Of a stretch of 64,000 nt of DNA, positions 8,389-21,946 are shown in pieces (positions within the stretch are counted from its first letter, which is position 1; each line of letters begins with the position of its first letter). The DNA is from Levilactobacillus fuyuanensis (lineage in GTDB: Bacteria > Bacillota > Bacilli > Lactobacillales > Lactobacillaceae). The stretch spans positions 1-64,000 of the forward strand of contig NZ_RHNZ01000012.1 in the NCBI RefSeq assembly GCF_003946395.1, read 5' to 3'. The position numbers were made by a program, and so were the translations under genes. The notes below the pieces were generated by a model. The model was not told the DNA's origin. It searched no databases and saw only the letters and a program-made list of their open reading frames with translations.

Positions 8389-9366
8389 CTAGTGATCGCG
8401 GCGAAGGAGCATCCCCGTCAAGCTGGCGAGATCAGTCGCTGCCTGACTTGCGGGTAGACGGCCAATCAGGGCCAAAGCCTGGTCAGTCAAGTCCGTAGCT
8501 AACTTGCGGGCAGCACCGACGCCATCGTATTGTGTCACTAAATTCTGAACTTGTTCGATATCTGCAGTCGTCATGTCTTGTTTCTTTTTCAGCAGTCGGT
8601 GAAAATCGCGTGGTGCCTTGGGAATTGCCAAAATTAGTGGTAAGGAGTAAACGCCTGAACGCAGATCCTCTAACACCGGTTTGCGTGTCTTCTTGGGATT
8701 ACCGGCGTAGTCTAGGATATCGTCTAGAATCTGATAGGCACTTCCAATCGTCAGCCCAATTTCACGGGCAACTTCGGTGACGGCAGTGGGGGCACCGGCT
8801 AACCGGGCGCCCTGGTAACAGCTCAGCGCAAAGAGCTCAGCCGTTTTGCCCGCAATCTCCTTGAGGTAGGCGTCTACACTCACGTCCTCGCGGTAGTTCA
8901 GTGCCATCTGGCTGAGTTCCCCCTGAAGAATCCGGTGCATAGCATCGATGTGATTCTGAATCAGGTCACGGTCGTCGGTAGACTTGAGCACCTGGTTAAA
9001 GTAGGCGGTGAACATGAAATCACCGGCGTAGATGGCGTTACGTTGTCCGTATTTCATCTGAATCGTGCGAATCCCACGGCGAGTGGGAGACTCGTCGATG
9101 ACGTCATCGTGAATCAGCGTGCCTACGTGGAGAATTTCCAGGGCTGCGGCACCAGCCTGAAGCTGTGCTGGCGTGGCCGCATCACCAAATGCGGCGAATA
9201 GGTAAAAGTAACCGGGGCGTAGGAGCTTACCACCGGCGTTGAGTAGAGCTAATATTTTGCTGTGGATGGGTTGGTTATCTAACTGGACCGCGGCTAACAA
9301 GTAATCTTGTAGCGCGACGAGTTGCGGTTCCACCTGGGGAAATTGCCGCCAAAGTTGTCGATCCAT
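8389..9366 (-). CDS. Polyprenyl (probably heptaprenyl) diphosphate synthase
   Basis: Soluble trans-prenyltransferase that lengthens an allylic diphosphate with isopentenyl diphosphate to make the side chain of menaquinone. 325 aa with both aspartate-rich metal sites of the family: DDVID near residue 85 and DDILD near 213, plus GGKLLRP near the N-terminus. I chose ATG 9366 (MDRQLWRQ), preceded by GAGGTG; the frame extends 20 codons upstream but across the promoter. It faces menA, the enzyme that would use its product. Chain length is inference: a single-subunit enzyme of this type beside menA fits a menaquinone role better than undecaprenyl synthesis, which uses the cis family. Confidence 0.9.
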   Translation of the reverse strand: MDRQLWRQFPQVEPQLVALQDYLLAAVQLDNQPIHSKILALLNAGGKLLRPGYFYLFAAFGDAATPAQLQAGAAALEILHVGTLIHDDVIDESPTRRGIRTIQMKYGQRNAIYAGDFMFTAYFNQVLKSTDDRDLIQNHIDAMHRILQGELSQMALNYREDVSVDAYLKEIAGKTAELFALSCYQGARLAGAPTAVTEVAREIGLTIGSAYQILDDILDYAGNPKKTRKPVLEDLRSGVYSLPLILAIPKAPRDFHRLLKKKQDMTTADIEQVQNLVTQYDGVGAARKLATDLTDQALALIGRLPASQAATDLASLTGMLLRRDH

Positions 9367-9397
9367 ACTGCACCTCACTATATGTACGTTAAAATTT

Positions 9398-9426
9398 ATC
9401 TTACTGGCAAGTGGAAACGTTGTCAA
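9398..9426 (-). promoter_or_regulatory. Promoter of the polyprenyl synthase gene
   Basis: On the minus strand: TTGACA (9421-9426), 17-bp spacer, TAAGAT (9398-9403), about 32 bp before the start codon. A plus-strand TTGTCA (9420-9425) overlaps the same -35 position and may serve menA, so divergent transcription could compete here. Confidence 0.75.
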
Positions 9427-9471
9427 ATAAAGGTTATCATCTAATTATAATTTATTTGCGGGGGGATTACG

Positions 9472-10380
9472 TTGACACTCAATATCTTTTTTGAATTAGT
9501 TGAAATCAAAGCGAAGATTGCGTCGGTTTGGCCGTTTTTACTGGGTCTAATCTTTGTTCAGGCCAACTTCCATCACCTGAACTGGGGAGTCACAGCGCTG
9601 TTTTTTATTGCGATGCTACTCTTCAATATGGCCGTTGATATCAATGATAACTATCAGGATTACACCAAGGCTGGCAATCAGGCCGCCGAGTGGAAAAAGA
9701 AGACCAACATCATTGGCGTGCAGCACCTTCACATTCACCGAGTCTTTGCTTTGATGGCTAGTTTCGCCGTGATTGCTGGGGTGATTGGTCTTTACCTGGT
9801 CTGGGTCACCGGCTGGCCGTTACTGGTCATGGGCGTGCTGTGTTTCCTAGTGGGCTACCTGTATGCGGGTGGTCCCAAGCCGTTATCCGGGACGCCCACT
9901 GGCGAGTTCTTTGCCGGATTTACCATGGGCTACCTAATCATGCTAATCACCGTTTACTTGAATCTGTATCAGACGACTCAATTTACCGGCGGACTCATGG
10001 CGCGGGTTTTGCTGGCTTCCGGAATTGCCGTCATGGCCATTGCCGCGCTACTGTTGGCCAACAACATTTGTGACGCAAAGGAAGACCTTGATTTAGCGCG
10101 CAAGACCATTGTTTATTATTTGGGCAAACGACATTCCTTATGGTTATTTGCTGGGTTTTACATTGTCGGGTATCTGTCATTGATTGCGAGTGTTTTGATT
10201 GGGGATCTGCCAGCCTGGTCACTGCTGTCCTTAATCAGTATCCCACTAATTTACCGAAATGTGGCGGCTTTTTTCCGGATTCAGGTCAAAAAACAGACAT
10301 TTATTTTGGCGGTTCGTAACTTGGCTATCCTAGCGCTGACCACGGTCTTAGCAGAGTTGCTTGGGTTATGGATTGGTTAA
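9472..10380 (+). CDS. menA: 1,4-dihydroxy-2-naphthoate polyprenyltransferase (UbiA family)
   Basis: Membrane prenyltransferase that attaches the polyprenyl chain to 1,4-dihydroxy-2-naphthoate, giving demethylmenaquinone. 302 aa with about eight hydrophobic helices. The two metal-binding UbiA motifs are visible: DINDNYQDY near residue 57 and NNICDAKEDLDLARK near 197. It starts with TTG at 9472 behind GGGGGG. No other men genes are in the window, so the naphthoate precursor must come from genes elsewhere or from the surroundings. With the divergent polyprenyl synthase and cydABDC it completes a respiration block. Confidence 0.92.
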   Translation: MTLNIFFELVEIKAKIASVWPFLLGLIFVQANFHHLNWGVTALFFIAMLLFNMAVDINDNYQDYTKAGNQAAEWKKKTNIIGVQHLHIHRVFALMASFAVIAGVIGLYLVWVTGWPLLVMGVLCFLVGYLYAGGPKPLSGTPTGEFFAGFTMGYLIMLITVYLNLYQTTQFTGGLMARVLLASGIAVMAIAALLLANNICDAKEDLDLARKTIVYYLGKRHSLWLFAGFYIVGYLSLIASVLIGDLPAWSLLSLISIPLIYRNVAAFFRIQVKKQTFILAVRNLAILALTTVLAELLGLWIG

Positions 10381-10407
10381 GCCTTCGTAAATTTTAGGGC
10401 CGGGCCG

Positions 10408-10437
10408 TTGTGATTTTAAGGTTCAGTCGGGTAGAAT
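10408..10437 (+). promoter_or_regulatory. Probable xpt promoter
   Basis: TTGTGA (10408-10413), 18-bp spacer, TAGAAT (10432-10437). The leader of about 85 nt can form one 7-bp hairpin (GAGGTCG with CGATCTC), but the conserved core of a purine riboswitch is not visible. Confidence 0.5.
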
Positions 10438-10529
10438 ATAAACAAGCATGTCTGTTTTGAGGTCGTTCACAGCTTAACCGGCGATCTCGGATGAGACTCT
10501 AAACAAGGACTAATGGAGGCCGCGTTGTC

Positions 10530-11105
10530 ATGAAACTTTTAGAAGATCGTATTCGCCAGGACGGCACCGTATTACCGGGAAACGTCCTTAAGGTCGATAA
10601 TTTTTTGAATCACCAGGTAGACCCACAACTCATGAATCAATTGGGTGCTGAATTTGCGCGGCGGTTTGCCGACGCTGGCATCACGAAGATCCTGACGGTA
10701 GAATCCTCGGGAATTGCTCCCGCCGTGATGACTGGGTTGCACTTGAATGTGCCCGTAATCTTTGCTCGAAAGCACAAGAGTCTCACGCTGACCGATCACT
10801 TATATACGGCGAAGGTTTATTCGTATACCAAACAGGTCAATAACGATATTTCTATCGATCGTCGGTTCCTCAGTCCCGAAGACCGGGTGCTGATCATCGA
10901 TGACTTCTTGGCCAATGGTCAGGCTGTCCAGGGACTACTCGATATCGCCAAGACGGCGCAGATTGAGGTCGCCGGTGTGGGTGTCGTGATTGAGAAACGG
11001 TTCCAAAAGGGGCACAAAATGGTGACGGATGCGGGCATTCAATTGGAGGCCCTAGCAAGCATCGCTGCCTTTGAGAATAACACGGTTACTTTTGCGGAAG
11101 ATTAA
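10530..11105 (+). CDS. xpt: Xanthine phosphoribosyltransferase
   Basis: Cytoplasmic purine salvage enzyme that joins xanthine to PRPP to make XMP. 191 aa, the normal family length. The N-terminus [12 protein letters not shown], the [16 protein letters not shown] segment and the PRPP loop [12 protein letters not shown] (near residues 121-132) are typical of Xpt. ATG 10530 has GGAGG upstream. In many Firmicutes xpt lies in a guanine-riboswitch operon with the xanthine permease pbuX; here it stands alone and no permease follows. Confidence 0.95.
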   Translation: MKLLEDRIRQDGTVLPGNVLKVDNFLNHQVDPQLMNQLGAEFARRFADAGITKILTVESSGIAPAVMTGLHLNVPVIFARKHKSLTLTDHLYTAKVYSYTKQVNNDISIDRRFLSPEDRVLIIDDFLANGQAVQGLLDIAKTAQIEVAGVGVVIEKRFQKGHKMVTDAGIQLEALASIAAFENNTVTFAED

Positions 11106-11212
11106 CTAAACACCTTGCTTGTTTATTCACTACGCAAACTTTAAAATAAGTGTTGAAGTGTCTGATTATTTTTAGCAATCATCTAAATTTGAGTTAGAAA
11201 GTAGGGAGCAAA

Positions 11213-12388
11213 TTGGCGAACACGGTCTTATATCCTGGAGATACCATTGGGGTGATCGGTAACAGCGCAAATGCCGCAATGTTAGTGACTACCGCCCGCA
11301 AGATGGGGTTACGAGTCGGTGCGTACGGCGCTGACGAAACCAGTGAAGCGTTACAGTTAGCAGATTTTAAAGCAGTCGGTAGTAACAAAGATAGTGATAA
11401 ATTGCAGCACTTTGCGGAAAGTTGCGCGGCAATCGTTTACGACTCTGATCGCGTCAGCACTAGCGTTGTAAAATTCTTGGCCCAATACACACGGGTTCCC
11501 CAGGGATCGGACATGCTCGAAATGATGCAAGATCGGCTATTGGAACGGGCATTCTTCGAACAATTAAACGTCAATATTGCGCCATATGCGACGATCATCA
11601 ATCTCGATGACGTCTACCAATCCATCAACTCGATTGGGTATCCGTGCGTCCTCAAACCGATTCAAAAGGAATGGTCTCGAGGTCGTGAATTGGTCATCAA
11701 GACCCAAACGGATATCGCTAAGGCGGCGGGGCTCCTCGACTGGGGGACCTACATTCTTGAATCCCAAATTGCCTATGATCGTGAGTACTCCATTATTGTG
11801 GCGCGCGACCAAGACGGTAACGGCCAAGCCTTTCCAATTACGGAAACACAGTCGGTAGACGACCGGCCCGTACGGACATGGGTGCCAGCGCAGGTCGATG
11901 ATGCCGTTGCCGGTGAGATTCAGCGGATCGCGACAGAGGTGACGAAGCACGTGAACTACGTGGGGGTCTTTGAAGTATCCTTCTACCTCACGAGCAGTGG
12001 TGCCATCTACGTCAAGAAGATCGTCCCAGCCCCGAGTGAGACGGGCTACGTCTTCGAAGCCGCTGCTAATTTAACGGAATTCGATCAACATCTGCGGGCC
12101 ATTGCCGGCTTGCCATTGGCTTCGGCCCACATCCTGACGCCAGCGGTGACTGCGGCCTTTACCACGGCCCAACTGCCCGCAATGCGGACGCAGTGGCAAT
12201 TGAAGGCCAACTGGCACTTTACCTTCTATCACTTGAAGCATCAGGAAGATAACGATGTCATGGGGCATATCGCCGTGCAAGGAGACAGCATCAAGCCAAT
12301 TCTGGATCAATTAGATGATACGGGCATCTGGTCAGATGATGCCAGTGTGGCGGCCGCTACACCAAATGATACAACAACGAATGAATAA
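11213..12388 (+). CDS. PurK-like ATP-grasp protein, active site altered
   Basis: Related to N5-carboxyaminoimidazole ribonucleotide synthase (PurK), which carboxylates AIR using ATP and bicarbonate. The 391-aa protein keeps the N-terminal IGVIGNSANAAML Rossmann-like region, an ATP-grasp core (PCVLKPIQKEWSRG, YVGVFEVSF) and a PurK-type tail (TEFDQHLRAIAGLPL). The PurK signature that normally reads roughly NE-APRPHNSGH is replaced by KKIVPAPSETGY near residue 267, so a metal ligand and substrate contacts appear lost. TTG start at 11213 behind TAGGGAG. It is not in a pur operon; the pcrA-ligA genes follow after a terminator. Probably a divergent paralogue with another role, or inactive. Confidence 0.7.
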   Translation: MANTVLYPGDTIGVIGNSANAAMLVTTARKMGLRVGAYGADETSEALQLADFKAVGSNKDSDKLQHFAESCAAIVYDSDRVSTSVVKFLAQYTRVPQGSDMLEMMQDRLLERAFFEQLNVNIAPYATIINLDDVYQSINSIGYPCVLKPIQKEWSRGRELVIKTQTDIAKAAGLLDWGTYILESQIAYDREYSIIVARDQDGNGQAFPITETQSVDDRPVRTWVPAQVDDAVAGEIQRIATEVTKHVNYVGVFEVSFYLTSSGAIYVKKIVPAPSETGYVFEAAANLTEFDQHLRAIAGLPLASAHILTPAVTAAFTTAQLPAMRTQWQLKANWHFTFYHLKHQEDNDVMGHIAVQGDSIKPILDQLDDTGIWSDDASVAAATPNDTTTNE

Positions 12389-12413
12389 GCTTAATTTTAA
12401 AAACTAACGTGAG

Positions 12414-12458
12414 ACTGCATTGGCCTGGTTGTTAACCGCACCAGGAAGATGCAGTTTT
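12414..12458 (+). terminator. Terminator after the PurK-like gene
   Basis: Two stacked stems: ACTGCAT/ATGCAGT (12414-12420 with 12449-12455) and CCTGGT/ACCAGG (12424-12429 with 12440-12445), followed by TTTT. Confidence 0.75.
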
Positions 12459-12765
12459 GCTGTCTACTGAGGCTAAACACCTAGATTGGTTGGGCCAGTA
12501 TTAATCTGATAATAAGAGATTTGAAAAGATAGCTACGGGTGGTAGGCGTGGCCTCTGATATTTGCTACAATGATAGATGACAAAAAGGGAACGTATGTGC
12601 GCATCTTAGTAAGGGCACAGCTTTCTTTAAAATCTAAAATTTGATAATTATTTAAATTCCGACGTTGGCAAATGACGGGCGGTTAGGGGCACGGAACCCA
12701 GTGATTTCAAGGGTAAAAGGGGATGACTTATTTAGGCCCTGGCGGTGTCGTCAACCCCGGAATTT
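12459..12765 (+). other. Long spacer before pcrA with an extra promoter-like site
   Basis: No protein gene is evident. TGCTACAAT near 12564-12572 is a good extended -10 box some 235 bp upstream of pcrA, giving a possible long leader or a small RNA. Only a five-codon frame follows a weak ribosome site near 12595. I see no terminator hairpin in the stretch. Confidence 0.4.
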
Positions 12766-12774
12766 TGCTATAAT
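12766..12774 (+). promoter_or_regulatory. pcrA extended -10 promoter
   Basis: TGCTATAAT: a perfect -10 hexamer (12769-12774) with a TGN extension, 36 bp before the GTG start. No good -35 box is visible. Confidence 0.65.
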
Positions 12775-12809
12775 AGTCAGGACTAACTACAGAGAGGATT
12801 GTGTTCACG

Positions 12810-17119
<4,310 letters not shown>

Positions 17120-17142
17120 TGACCTTTAGGAGGAAACAAGTC

Positions 17143-18291
17143 GTGAAACGGTTACGAACTTTTATCGCGTTAGCTGCGGTTCCGTTATTTTTGGCTGCGT
17201 GTGGTAATTTAGGTAGTTCCAGCATGTCTTCGAGTTCTGGCGGTAGTGGTAAATCTGGGAGCACCCAGTTAACCGGTCAGTCGACGGACGGGGACTATGA
17301 AGGTGTCATCAAGAGTGGACACTACCAGACGAGTAAGTCTCGTGGGGTCACGAACAGCCAGGATTCTGGTAACACGTATAACTTGAAGAGCTTTGAAAAT
17401 GGGATGCTCAGTGTCTCAAAGAAGGTCTTCTCAACGAAGAAGTACGTGTTCCAAGAAGGCCAGTACCTGAGCTCTTCAACCGTCCAGAACTGGTTGGATC
17501 GGAAGTCTAAATCTAATCCAGACGGGTTGAATCCTGCTAGCAACGGTTCAACCTCGCCAAGCAAGCGGAATCCCGTCTACATCCAAGCCCTTGAAGAGCA
17601 GGATTACATGACGCAAAAGGACAACAAGCTTTCACTGAGCGGCGTGACGATTGGGATTGCCGTAAACTCGGTTGACTACTACAAGAAGACCCAGTATGGG
17701 GCAACCTATGAGACGAAGATCAGCAAGGCTGCTGGCGAGGCGTATGCCAAGAAGGCAGCCGACACGGTGCTTCAGCGTCTGCGGAAGAAGTCCGCGTTGA
17801 AGAACGTGCCGATTGTGATCGCCGTTTACCGGCAAGCCTCTAACGATAGCTTGGTCGGTGGAACCTTCATGGCGTACTCGAATAATAAGGCCGGCGCAAC
17901 CAGTGTAAAGAGCTGGACACCGCTTGGTGAAAAGAACTACGTCTTCCCAGTTGAGAGTGGTTCAAGCAGTCCTAACAGTAACGACGAGAGTTCCTTTACG
18001 AACTTTAAGACGCAGGTCGAGAACTTCTTCCCGAACCTGAGTGGGGTGACAGCCCAAGCGCGTTACGACGGTAAGAACTTACAGGGGATGCACGTCAACA
18101 TCACCATCCAGTTCTACAGTCAAACGGAAATCATCAGCTTTACGCAGTATCTCCAAACGGCGGCTCAGAAGTATCTGCCATCCGGGGTGCCGATTGACAT
18201 TACGGTTTCCTCGACCGATGGGACGCAGAGCTTCCTGTCTCGTGCGAGTGGTGCAAAGAAGTTTACCAGTCACGTCTTTAACAGTTACTAA
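17143..18291 (+). CDS. camS: CamS-family sex pheromone lipoprotein
   Basis: Secreted lipoprotein of the CamS family; in enterococci and staphylococci the cleaved signal peptide of such proteins acts as a peptide pheromone, while the role of the mature protein is unknown. 382 aa. I chose GTG 17143 because AGGAGG (17128-17133) is 9 nt upstream and the protein then begins directly with a signal peptide, MKRLRTFIALAAVPLFLAAC, whose Cys20 is the lipidation site. In-frame ATGs at 17116 and 17119 precede the ribosome site. A Ser/Gly-rich linker follows the cysteine. Operon with pcrA and ligA, ended by the terminator at 18310. Confidence 0.92.
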   Translation: MKRLRTFIALAAVPLFLAACGNLGSSSMSSSSGGSGKSGSTQLTGQSTDGDYEGVIKSGHYQTSKSRGVTNSQDSGNTYNLKSFENGMLSVSKKVFSTKKYVFQEGQYLSSSTVQNWLDRKSKSNPDGLNPASNGSTSPSKRNPVYIQALEEQDYMTQKDNKLSLSGVTIGIAVNSVDYYKKTQYGATYETKISKAAGEAYAKKAADTVLQRLRKKSALKNVPIVIAVYRQASNDSLVGGTFMAYSNNKAGATSVKSWTPLGEKNYVFPVESGSSSPNSNDESSFTNFKTQVENFFPNLSGVTAQARYDGKNLQGMHVNITIQFYSQTEIISFTQYLQTAAQKYLPSGVPIDITVSSTDGTQSFLSRASGAKKFTSHVFNSY

Positions 18292-18309
18292 AATAAATGA
18301 ATTTTAAAC

Positions 18310-18358
18310 AAAGTTGCGGAGTCCTTTCGTCGTTTTGACGAGGGGCACCGCGACTTTT
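18310..18358 (+). terminator. Terminator of the pcrA-ligA-camS operon
   Basis: Outer 10-bp stem (18310-18319 with 18348-18357, one G-U) and inner 9-bp stem (18323-18331 with 18337-18345). The U-run is short (TTTTGTCTT). Confidence 0.75.
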
Positions 18359-18644
18359 GTCTTATCTGCGCCATATTATTTCACATGATAATGATTTGGT
18401 GGGCGGATAGTGGCATGACTCACTTGTACCAGAAAGTGATAAGTTAGGCGCAAATGTGTTGTTATCGGGCGGACTAACTGTTATTATGGGCATTCGGCGG
18501 TAGCCACATCCCGGAGAAAAGTTCAAGACAACTTTTTTCGAGTTGAAAGCCAGCCGCATTCTAGTCCGGTTACCTCGGAATCTAAATGAGGTCACAGAAA
18601 AACAACCATTTTCTTGTCAGAATCTTTGGTGTACTGCGGATATA
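18359..18644 (+). other. Spacer before gatCAB, no gene seen
   Basis: About 290 bp without a supported gene. A small hairpin GAAAAGTT/AACTTTTTTC lies near 18516-18541 and could be a weak terminator. No T-box core was found despite the amidotransferase genes downstream. Confidence 0.35.
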
Positions 18645-18653
18645 TGGTAGAAT
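18645..18653 (+). promoter_or_regulatory. gatCAB extended -10 promoter
   Basis: TGGTAGAAT at 18645-18653: TGN plus TAGAAT. The -35 region (TTTGGT at 17 bp) is weak. It lies 73 bp before the gatC start. Confidence 0.55.
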
Positions 18654-18726
18654 ATTAATGTATGTTTATCTTCAAGTAAGTTGGGGATAAACGGTGAATG
18701 CGGATAAATTAGAAAGAGGGATATTG

Positions 18727-19035
18727 ATGGCTAATCGAATTAATCGAGACCAAGTTCAACACGTTGCCAGTTTGGCAAAACTTGAATTTACGGATGCCCA
18801 GTTGGATGCTTTCACGCCCCAACTTGATGACATTATTGGCCTTTTTGAAACGCTCAGCGAAGTTGATACTGACGGCGTTGAAGCAACGAACAATGTATCT
18901 GATCAATTAAACGTTATGCGTGAAGATGTCGCCGATAACTGGGGGCAGAGCCAAGCACTGCTTAAGAACGCACCAGATGCCGCTCGCGGCTTCATTAAAG
19001 TGCCGGCCATCATTGACGAAAGCGAGGATAACTAA
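18727..19035 (+). CDS. gatC: Asp-tRNA(Asn)/Glu-tRNA(Gln) amidotransferase subunit C
   Basis: Small subunit that stabilises GatAB, the complex that converts Glu-tRNA(Gln) (and Asp-tRNA(Asn)) to the amide form in organisms lacking the matching synthetase. 102 aa, typical. HVASLAKLEF near the N-terminus is the family signature. Start ATG 18727 (MANRINRDQ) is chosen for GAAAGAGGG 6 nt upstream; an in-frame upstream ATG at 18694 has no ribosome site. Followed after 3 bp by gatA. Confidence 0.95.
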   Translation: MANRINRDQVQHVASLAKLEFTDAQLDAFTPQLDDIIGLFETLSEVDTDGVEATNNVSDQLNVMREDVADNWGQSQALLKNAPDAARGFIKVPAIIDESEDN

Positions 19036-19038
19036 CAG

Positions 19039-20508
19039 ATGAATTACTTTAAACAAGATCTCGCCAGTCTCCACGCCGACTTGGTCGCTAAGAAGCTTAG
19101 TGCTAAGGAATTGACGCAGGCAACCTTCGACAACATCAAGGCAACTGACCCAAAGATCGACGCCTTCTTAGCTTTAAACGAAGACGCTGCACTGGATCAA
19201 GCTGCTAAGGTCGATGCTGCTGGCATCAAGGAAGACCAGCCTTTAGCTGGGATTCCCGTTGCCATCAAGGACAACATCGTCACCAAGGACTTAACGACGA
19301 CGGCTGCTTCCAAGATTTTAACCAACTTTAATCCAATCTACGACGCTACGGTCACGACCAAGTTAGCCGATGCGCAAATGATCACGGTTGGGAAGACCAA
19401 CATGGATGAATTTGCCATGGGTGGTTCGACTGAAACGTCTGCCTTCAAGCAAACGAAGAACGCTTGGGACCAAACCAAGGTTCCCGGTGGGTCTTCTGGT
19501 GGTTCCGCAGCCGCTGTGGCCTCTGGTCAAGTGGTTGCTGCCTTAGGAACCGATACCGGTGGTTCCATTCGGCAACCTGCCGCATTTAACGGTGTGGTTG
19601 GGATGAAGCCAACGTACGGTCGGGTTTCCCGTTGGGGTCTGATTGCCTTTGGTTCTAGTCTGGACCAAATCGGGCCATTGACGCGTGGTGTTAAGGATAA
19701 CGCCACGATTTTAAGCACGATTGCTGGGCATGACGAACATGACCTGACGAGTTCAACCCAGGCAGTTCCTGATTTTGCCAAGGACTTAAACGACGCAACT
19801 AGCGTCAAGGGCTTGCGTATTGGTTTGCCTAAGGAATTCTTAGCCGAAGGGGTCGACGAAGACGTGAAGAACGCCATCTTGGCTGCCGCTGACACTTACC
19901 GCAAGTTAGGTGCCACGGTCGACGAAGTTTCCTTACCACACAACAAGTACGGGGTCGCTGCTTACTACATCATCGCTTCATCCGAAGCCTCATCTAACCT
20001 GCAACGGTTCGATGGGATTCGTTACGGGTACCGGGCACAGGACGTTAAGAACTTGGAAGACGTCTACGTGAAGTCCCGTTCCGAAGGTTTTGGCGACGAA
20101 GTTAAGCGTCGGATCATGTTAGGGACCTTCTCTCTGTCCGCTGGATTCTATGACGCCTACTTCTTAAAGGCTGCCAAGGTCCGGACGGTCATCATTAATG
20201 ACTTTAAAGCGGTCTTGAAAGACCACGACTTCATCATGGGACCCGTTGCACCAACGCCTGCATTTGATTTGGGCGCTGAGATCAAGGATCCAATCACGAT
20301 GTACATGAACGATATCCTGACGATTCCAGTCAACTTGGCTGGGTTACCAGGACTCTCACTACCTGCTGGCTTTAGCAACAACTTGCCAGTCGGGATGCAA
20401 TTGATTGGCCGGCCATTCGATGAAAGCACGCTGTACAAAGCAGGGTACGCCTTCGAGCAAAGCACGGACTTTCATTTGCAAGTACCAACGTTAGGAGGTC
20501 AAAACTAA
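19039..20508 (+). CDS. gatA: Asp-tRNA(Asn)/Glu-tRNA(Gln) amidotransferase subunit A
   Basis: Amidase subunit that releases ammonia from glutamine for tRNA-bound glutamate. 489 aa. Amidase signature with the catalytic Lys77 (VAIKDN) and the serine pair in GGSSGGSAA (about 151-159), followed by [12 protein letters not shown]. The stop overlaps the gatB start by one base (TAATG), implying coupled translation. Confidence 0.97.
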   Translation: MNYFKQDLASLHADLVAKKLSAKELTQATFDNIKATDPKIDAFLALNEDAALDQAAKVDAAGIKEDQPLAGIPVAIKDNIVTKDLTTTAASKILTNFNPIYDATVTTKLADAQMITVGKTNMDEFAMGGSTETSAFKQTKNAWDQTKVPGGSSGGSAAAVASGQVVAALGTDTGGSIRQPAAFNGVVGMKPTYGRVSRWGLIAFGSSLDQIGPLTRGVKDNATILSTIAGHDEHDLTSSTQAVPDFAKDLNDATSVKGLRIGLPKEFLAEGVDEDVKNAILAAADTYRKLGATVDEVSLPHNKYGVAAYYIIASSEASSNLQRFDGIRYGYRAQDVKNLEDVYVKSRSEGFGDEVKRRIMLGTFSLSAGFYDAYFLKAAKVRTVIINDFKAVLKDHDFIMGPVAPTPAFDLGAEIKDPITMYMNDILTIPVNLAGLPGLSLPAGFSNNLPVGMQLIGRPFDESTLYKAGYAFEQSTDFHLQVPTLGGQN

Positions 20509-21929
20509 TGAACTTTGAAACTACGATTGGACTAGAAGTCCACATTGAGTTAAAGACAAATTCAAAGATCTTTAGCCCATCCCCCGTTGCTTACGGTGCT
20601 GACCCTAACGCCAACACCAACGTCATTGATTTTGGTTATCCTGGTGTTCTACCAACGACTAACAAGGGCGTCGTTGCCGACGGAATCATTGCGGCTTTGG
20701 CCTTACATGCGACCGTTGAACAACACACGCACTTTGACCGGAAGAACTACTTCTATCCTGATAATCCTAAAGCTTACCAGATTACCCAATCCGACAAGCC
20801 TATCGGTCATGACGGTTGGGTCGAAGTTGACGTTGATGGCGTGAAGAAGAAGATCGGTATTTCTGAAATGCATATTGAAGAAGATGCCGGGAAGAACACC
20901 CATGAACGTGACTATTCTTACGTCGATTTGAACCGGCAAGGGACGCCGTTGATTGAAATCGTTTCTAAGCCAGATATCGCTTCACCTGCTGAAGCTTACG
21001 CCTACTTGGAAGCACTGCGTCAACGTATCCAATTTACCGGGATCTCCGACGTGAAGATGGAAGAAGGGTCCATGCGGGTCGACGTCAACATTTCCGTTCG
21101 GCCTGTCGGTCAAGAAAAGTTCGGGACCAAGACTGAGCTGAAAAACTTGAACTCCTTTAACTACGTGCAACGTGGGTTGGAGTACGAAGAAAAGCGGCAA
21201 CAACAAGTCTTGATGTCTGGCGGCGCGGTTCAACAAGAAACGCGGCGGTTTGACGAAAAGACCGGTGAAACCATTCTGATGCGGGTCAAGGCCGGCGCTG
21301 ATGATTACCGGTACTTCCCAGAACCCGACTTGCCAGCACTGAACATCAGTGATGACTGGATCAAGGAACTCGGCGATGCCATGCCAGAAATGCCAACTAA
21401 GCGGCGTGAACGTTACGTTAACGAGCTTGGCTTAACGGATTATGACGCCATGGTTATCACCCAGACCAAGGAAATGTCTGACTTCTTCGATGCGACGGTT
21501 GCGTTGAAGGCAGATCCTAAGATGGCCGCTAACTACCTGCAAGGGGACGTTAACGCCTACCTGAACGACAACCACGTTGATTTACAAGCCACGAAGCTGA
21601 AACCAGCTAACCTGGCTGGCATGATCAACCTGATTTCTGACGGGACGATTTCTAGCAAGATGGCCAAGAAGGTCTTCAAGGCAATTACCAATGGTGAAGA
21701 ACCTAAGGCATTCGTTGAGAAGAACGGCCTGGTACAATTGTCAGATCCTGCTAGGTTACAGCCAATCGTCGACGATGTTTTGCAGTCAAATCCACAATCC
21801 ATCGAAGACTTTAACAACGGTAAGAAACGGGCCGTTGGGTTCTTAGTTGGTCAAATCATGAAGCAAACGCACGGGCAAGCTAACCCGCAAGTCGTTAACA
21901 AATTGTTGATGGCAGCATTACAGCAATAG
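20508..21929 (+). CDS. gatB: Asp-tRNA(Asn)/Glu-tRNA(Gln) amidotransferase subunit B
   Basis: Kinase-like subunit that activates the tRNA-bound glutamate or aspartate with ATP and holds the tRNA. 473 aa. It opens with [13 protein letters not shown], carries [17 protein letters not shown] and ends in the tail domain that contacts tRNA ([17 protein letters not shown]). AGGAGG lies inside the end of gatA just before the ATG. The diacylglycerol kinase gene follows after 17 bp. Confidence 0.97.
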   Translation: MNFETTIGLEVHIELKTNSKIFSPSPVAYGADPNANTNVIDFGYPGVLPTTNKGVVADGIIAALALHATVEQHTHFDRKNYFYPDNPKAYQITQSDKPIGHDGWVEVDVDGVKKKIGISEMHIEEDAGKNTHERDYSYVDLNRQGTPLIEIVSKPDIASPAEAYAYLEALRQRIQFTGISDVKMEEGSMRVDVNISVRPVGQEKFGTKTELKNLNSFNYVQRGLEYEEKRQQQVLMSGGAVQQETRRFDEKTGETILMRVKAGADDYRYFPEPDLPALNISDDWIKELGDAMPEMPTKRRERYVNELGLTDYDAMVITQTKEMSDFFDATVALKADPKMAANYLQGDVNAYLNDNHVDLQATKLKPANLAGMINLISDGTISSKMAKKVFKAITNGEEPKAFVEKNGLVQLSDPARLQPIVDDVLQSNPQSIEDFNNGKKRAVGFLVGQIMKQTHGQANPQVVNKLLMAALQQ

Positions 21930-21946
21930 AGCAATGGAGGCACATC

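Noticed and set aside
10438-10529. Purine riboswitch in the xpt leader
   Set aside because: The leader is only about 85 nt and the conserved three-way-junction core is not visible; a single 7-bp hairpin is not enough.
18310-18358. T-box leader for gatCAB (GGGGCACCGCG resembles the T-box word)
   Set aside because: The word forms the 3' side of a plain terminator right after camS, no stem I or specifier loop precedes it, and the gatC promoter lies 290 bp further on.
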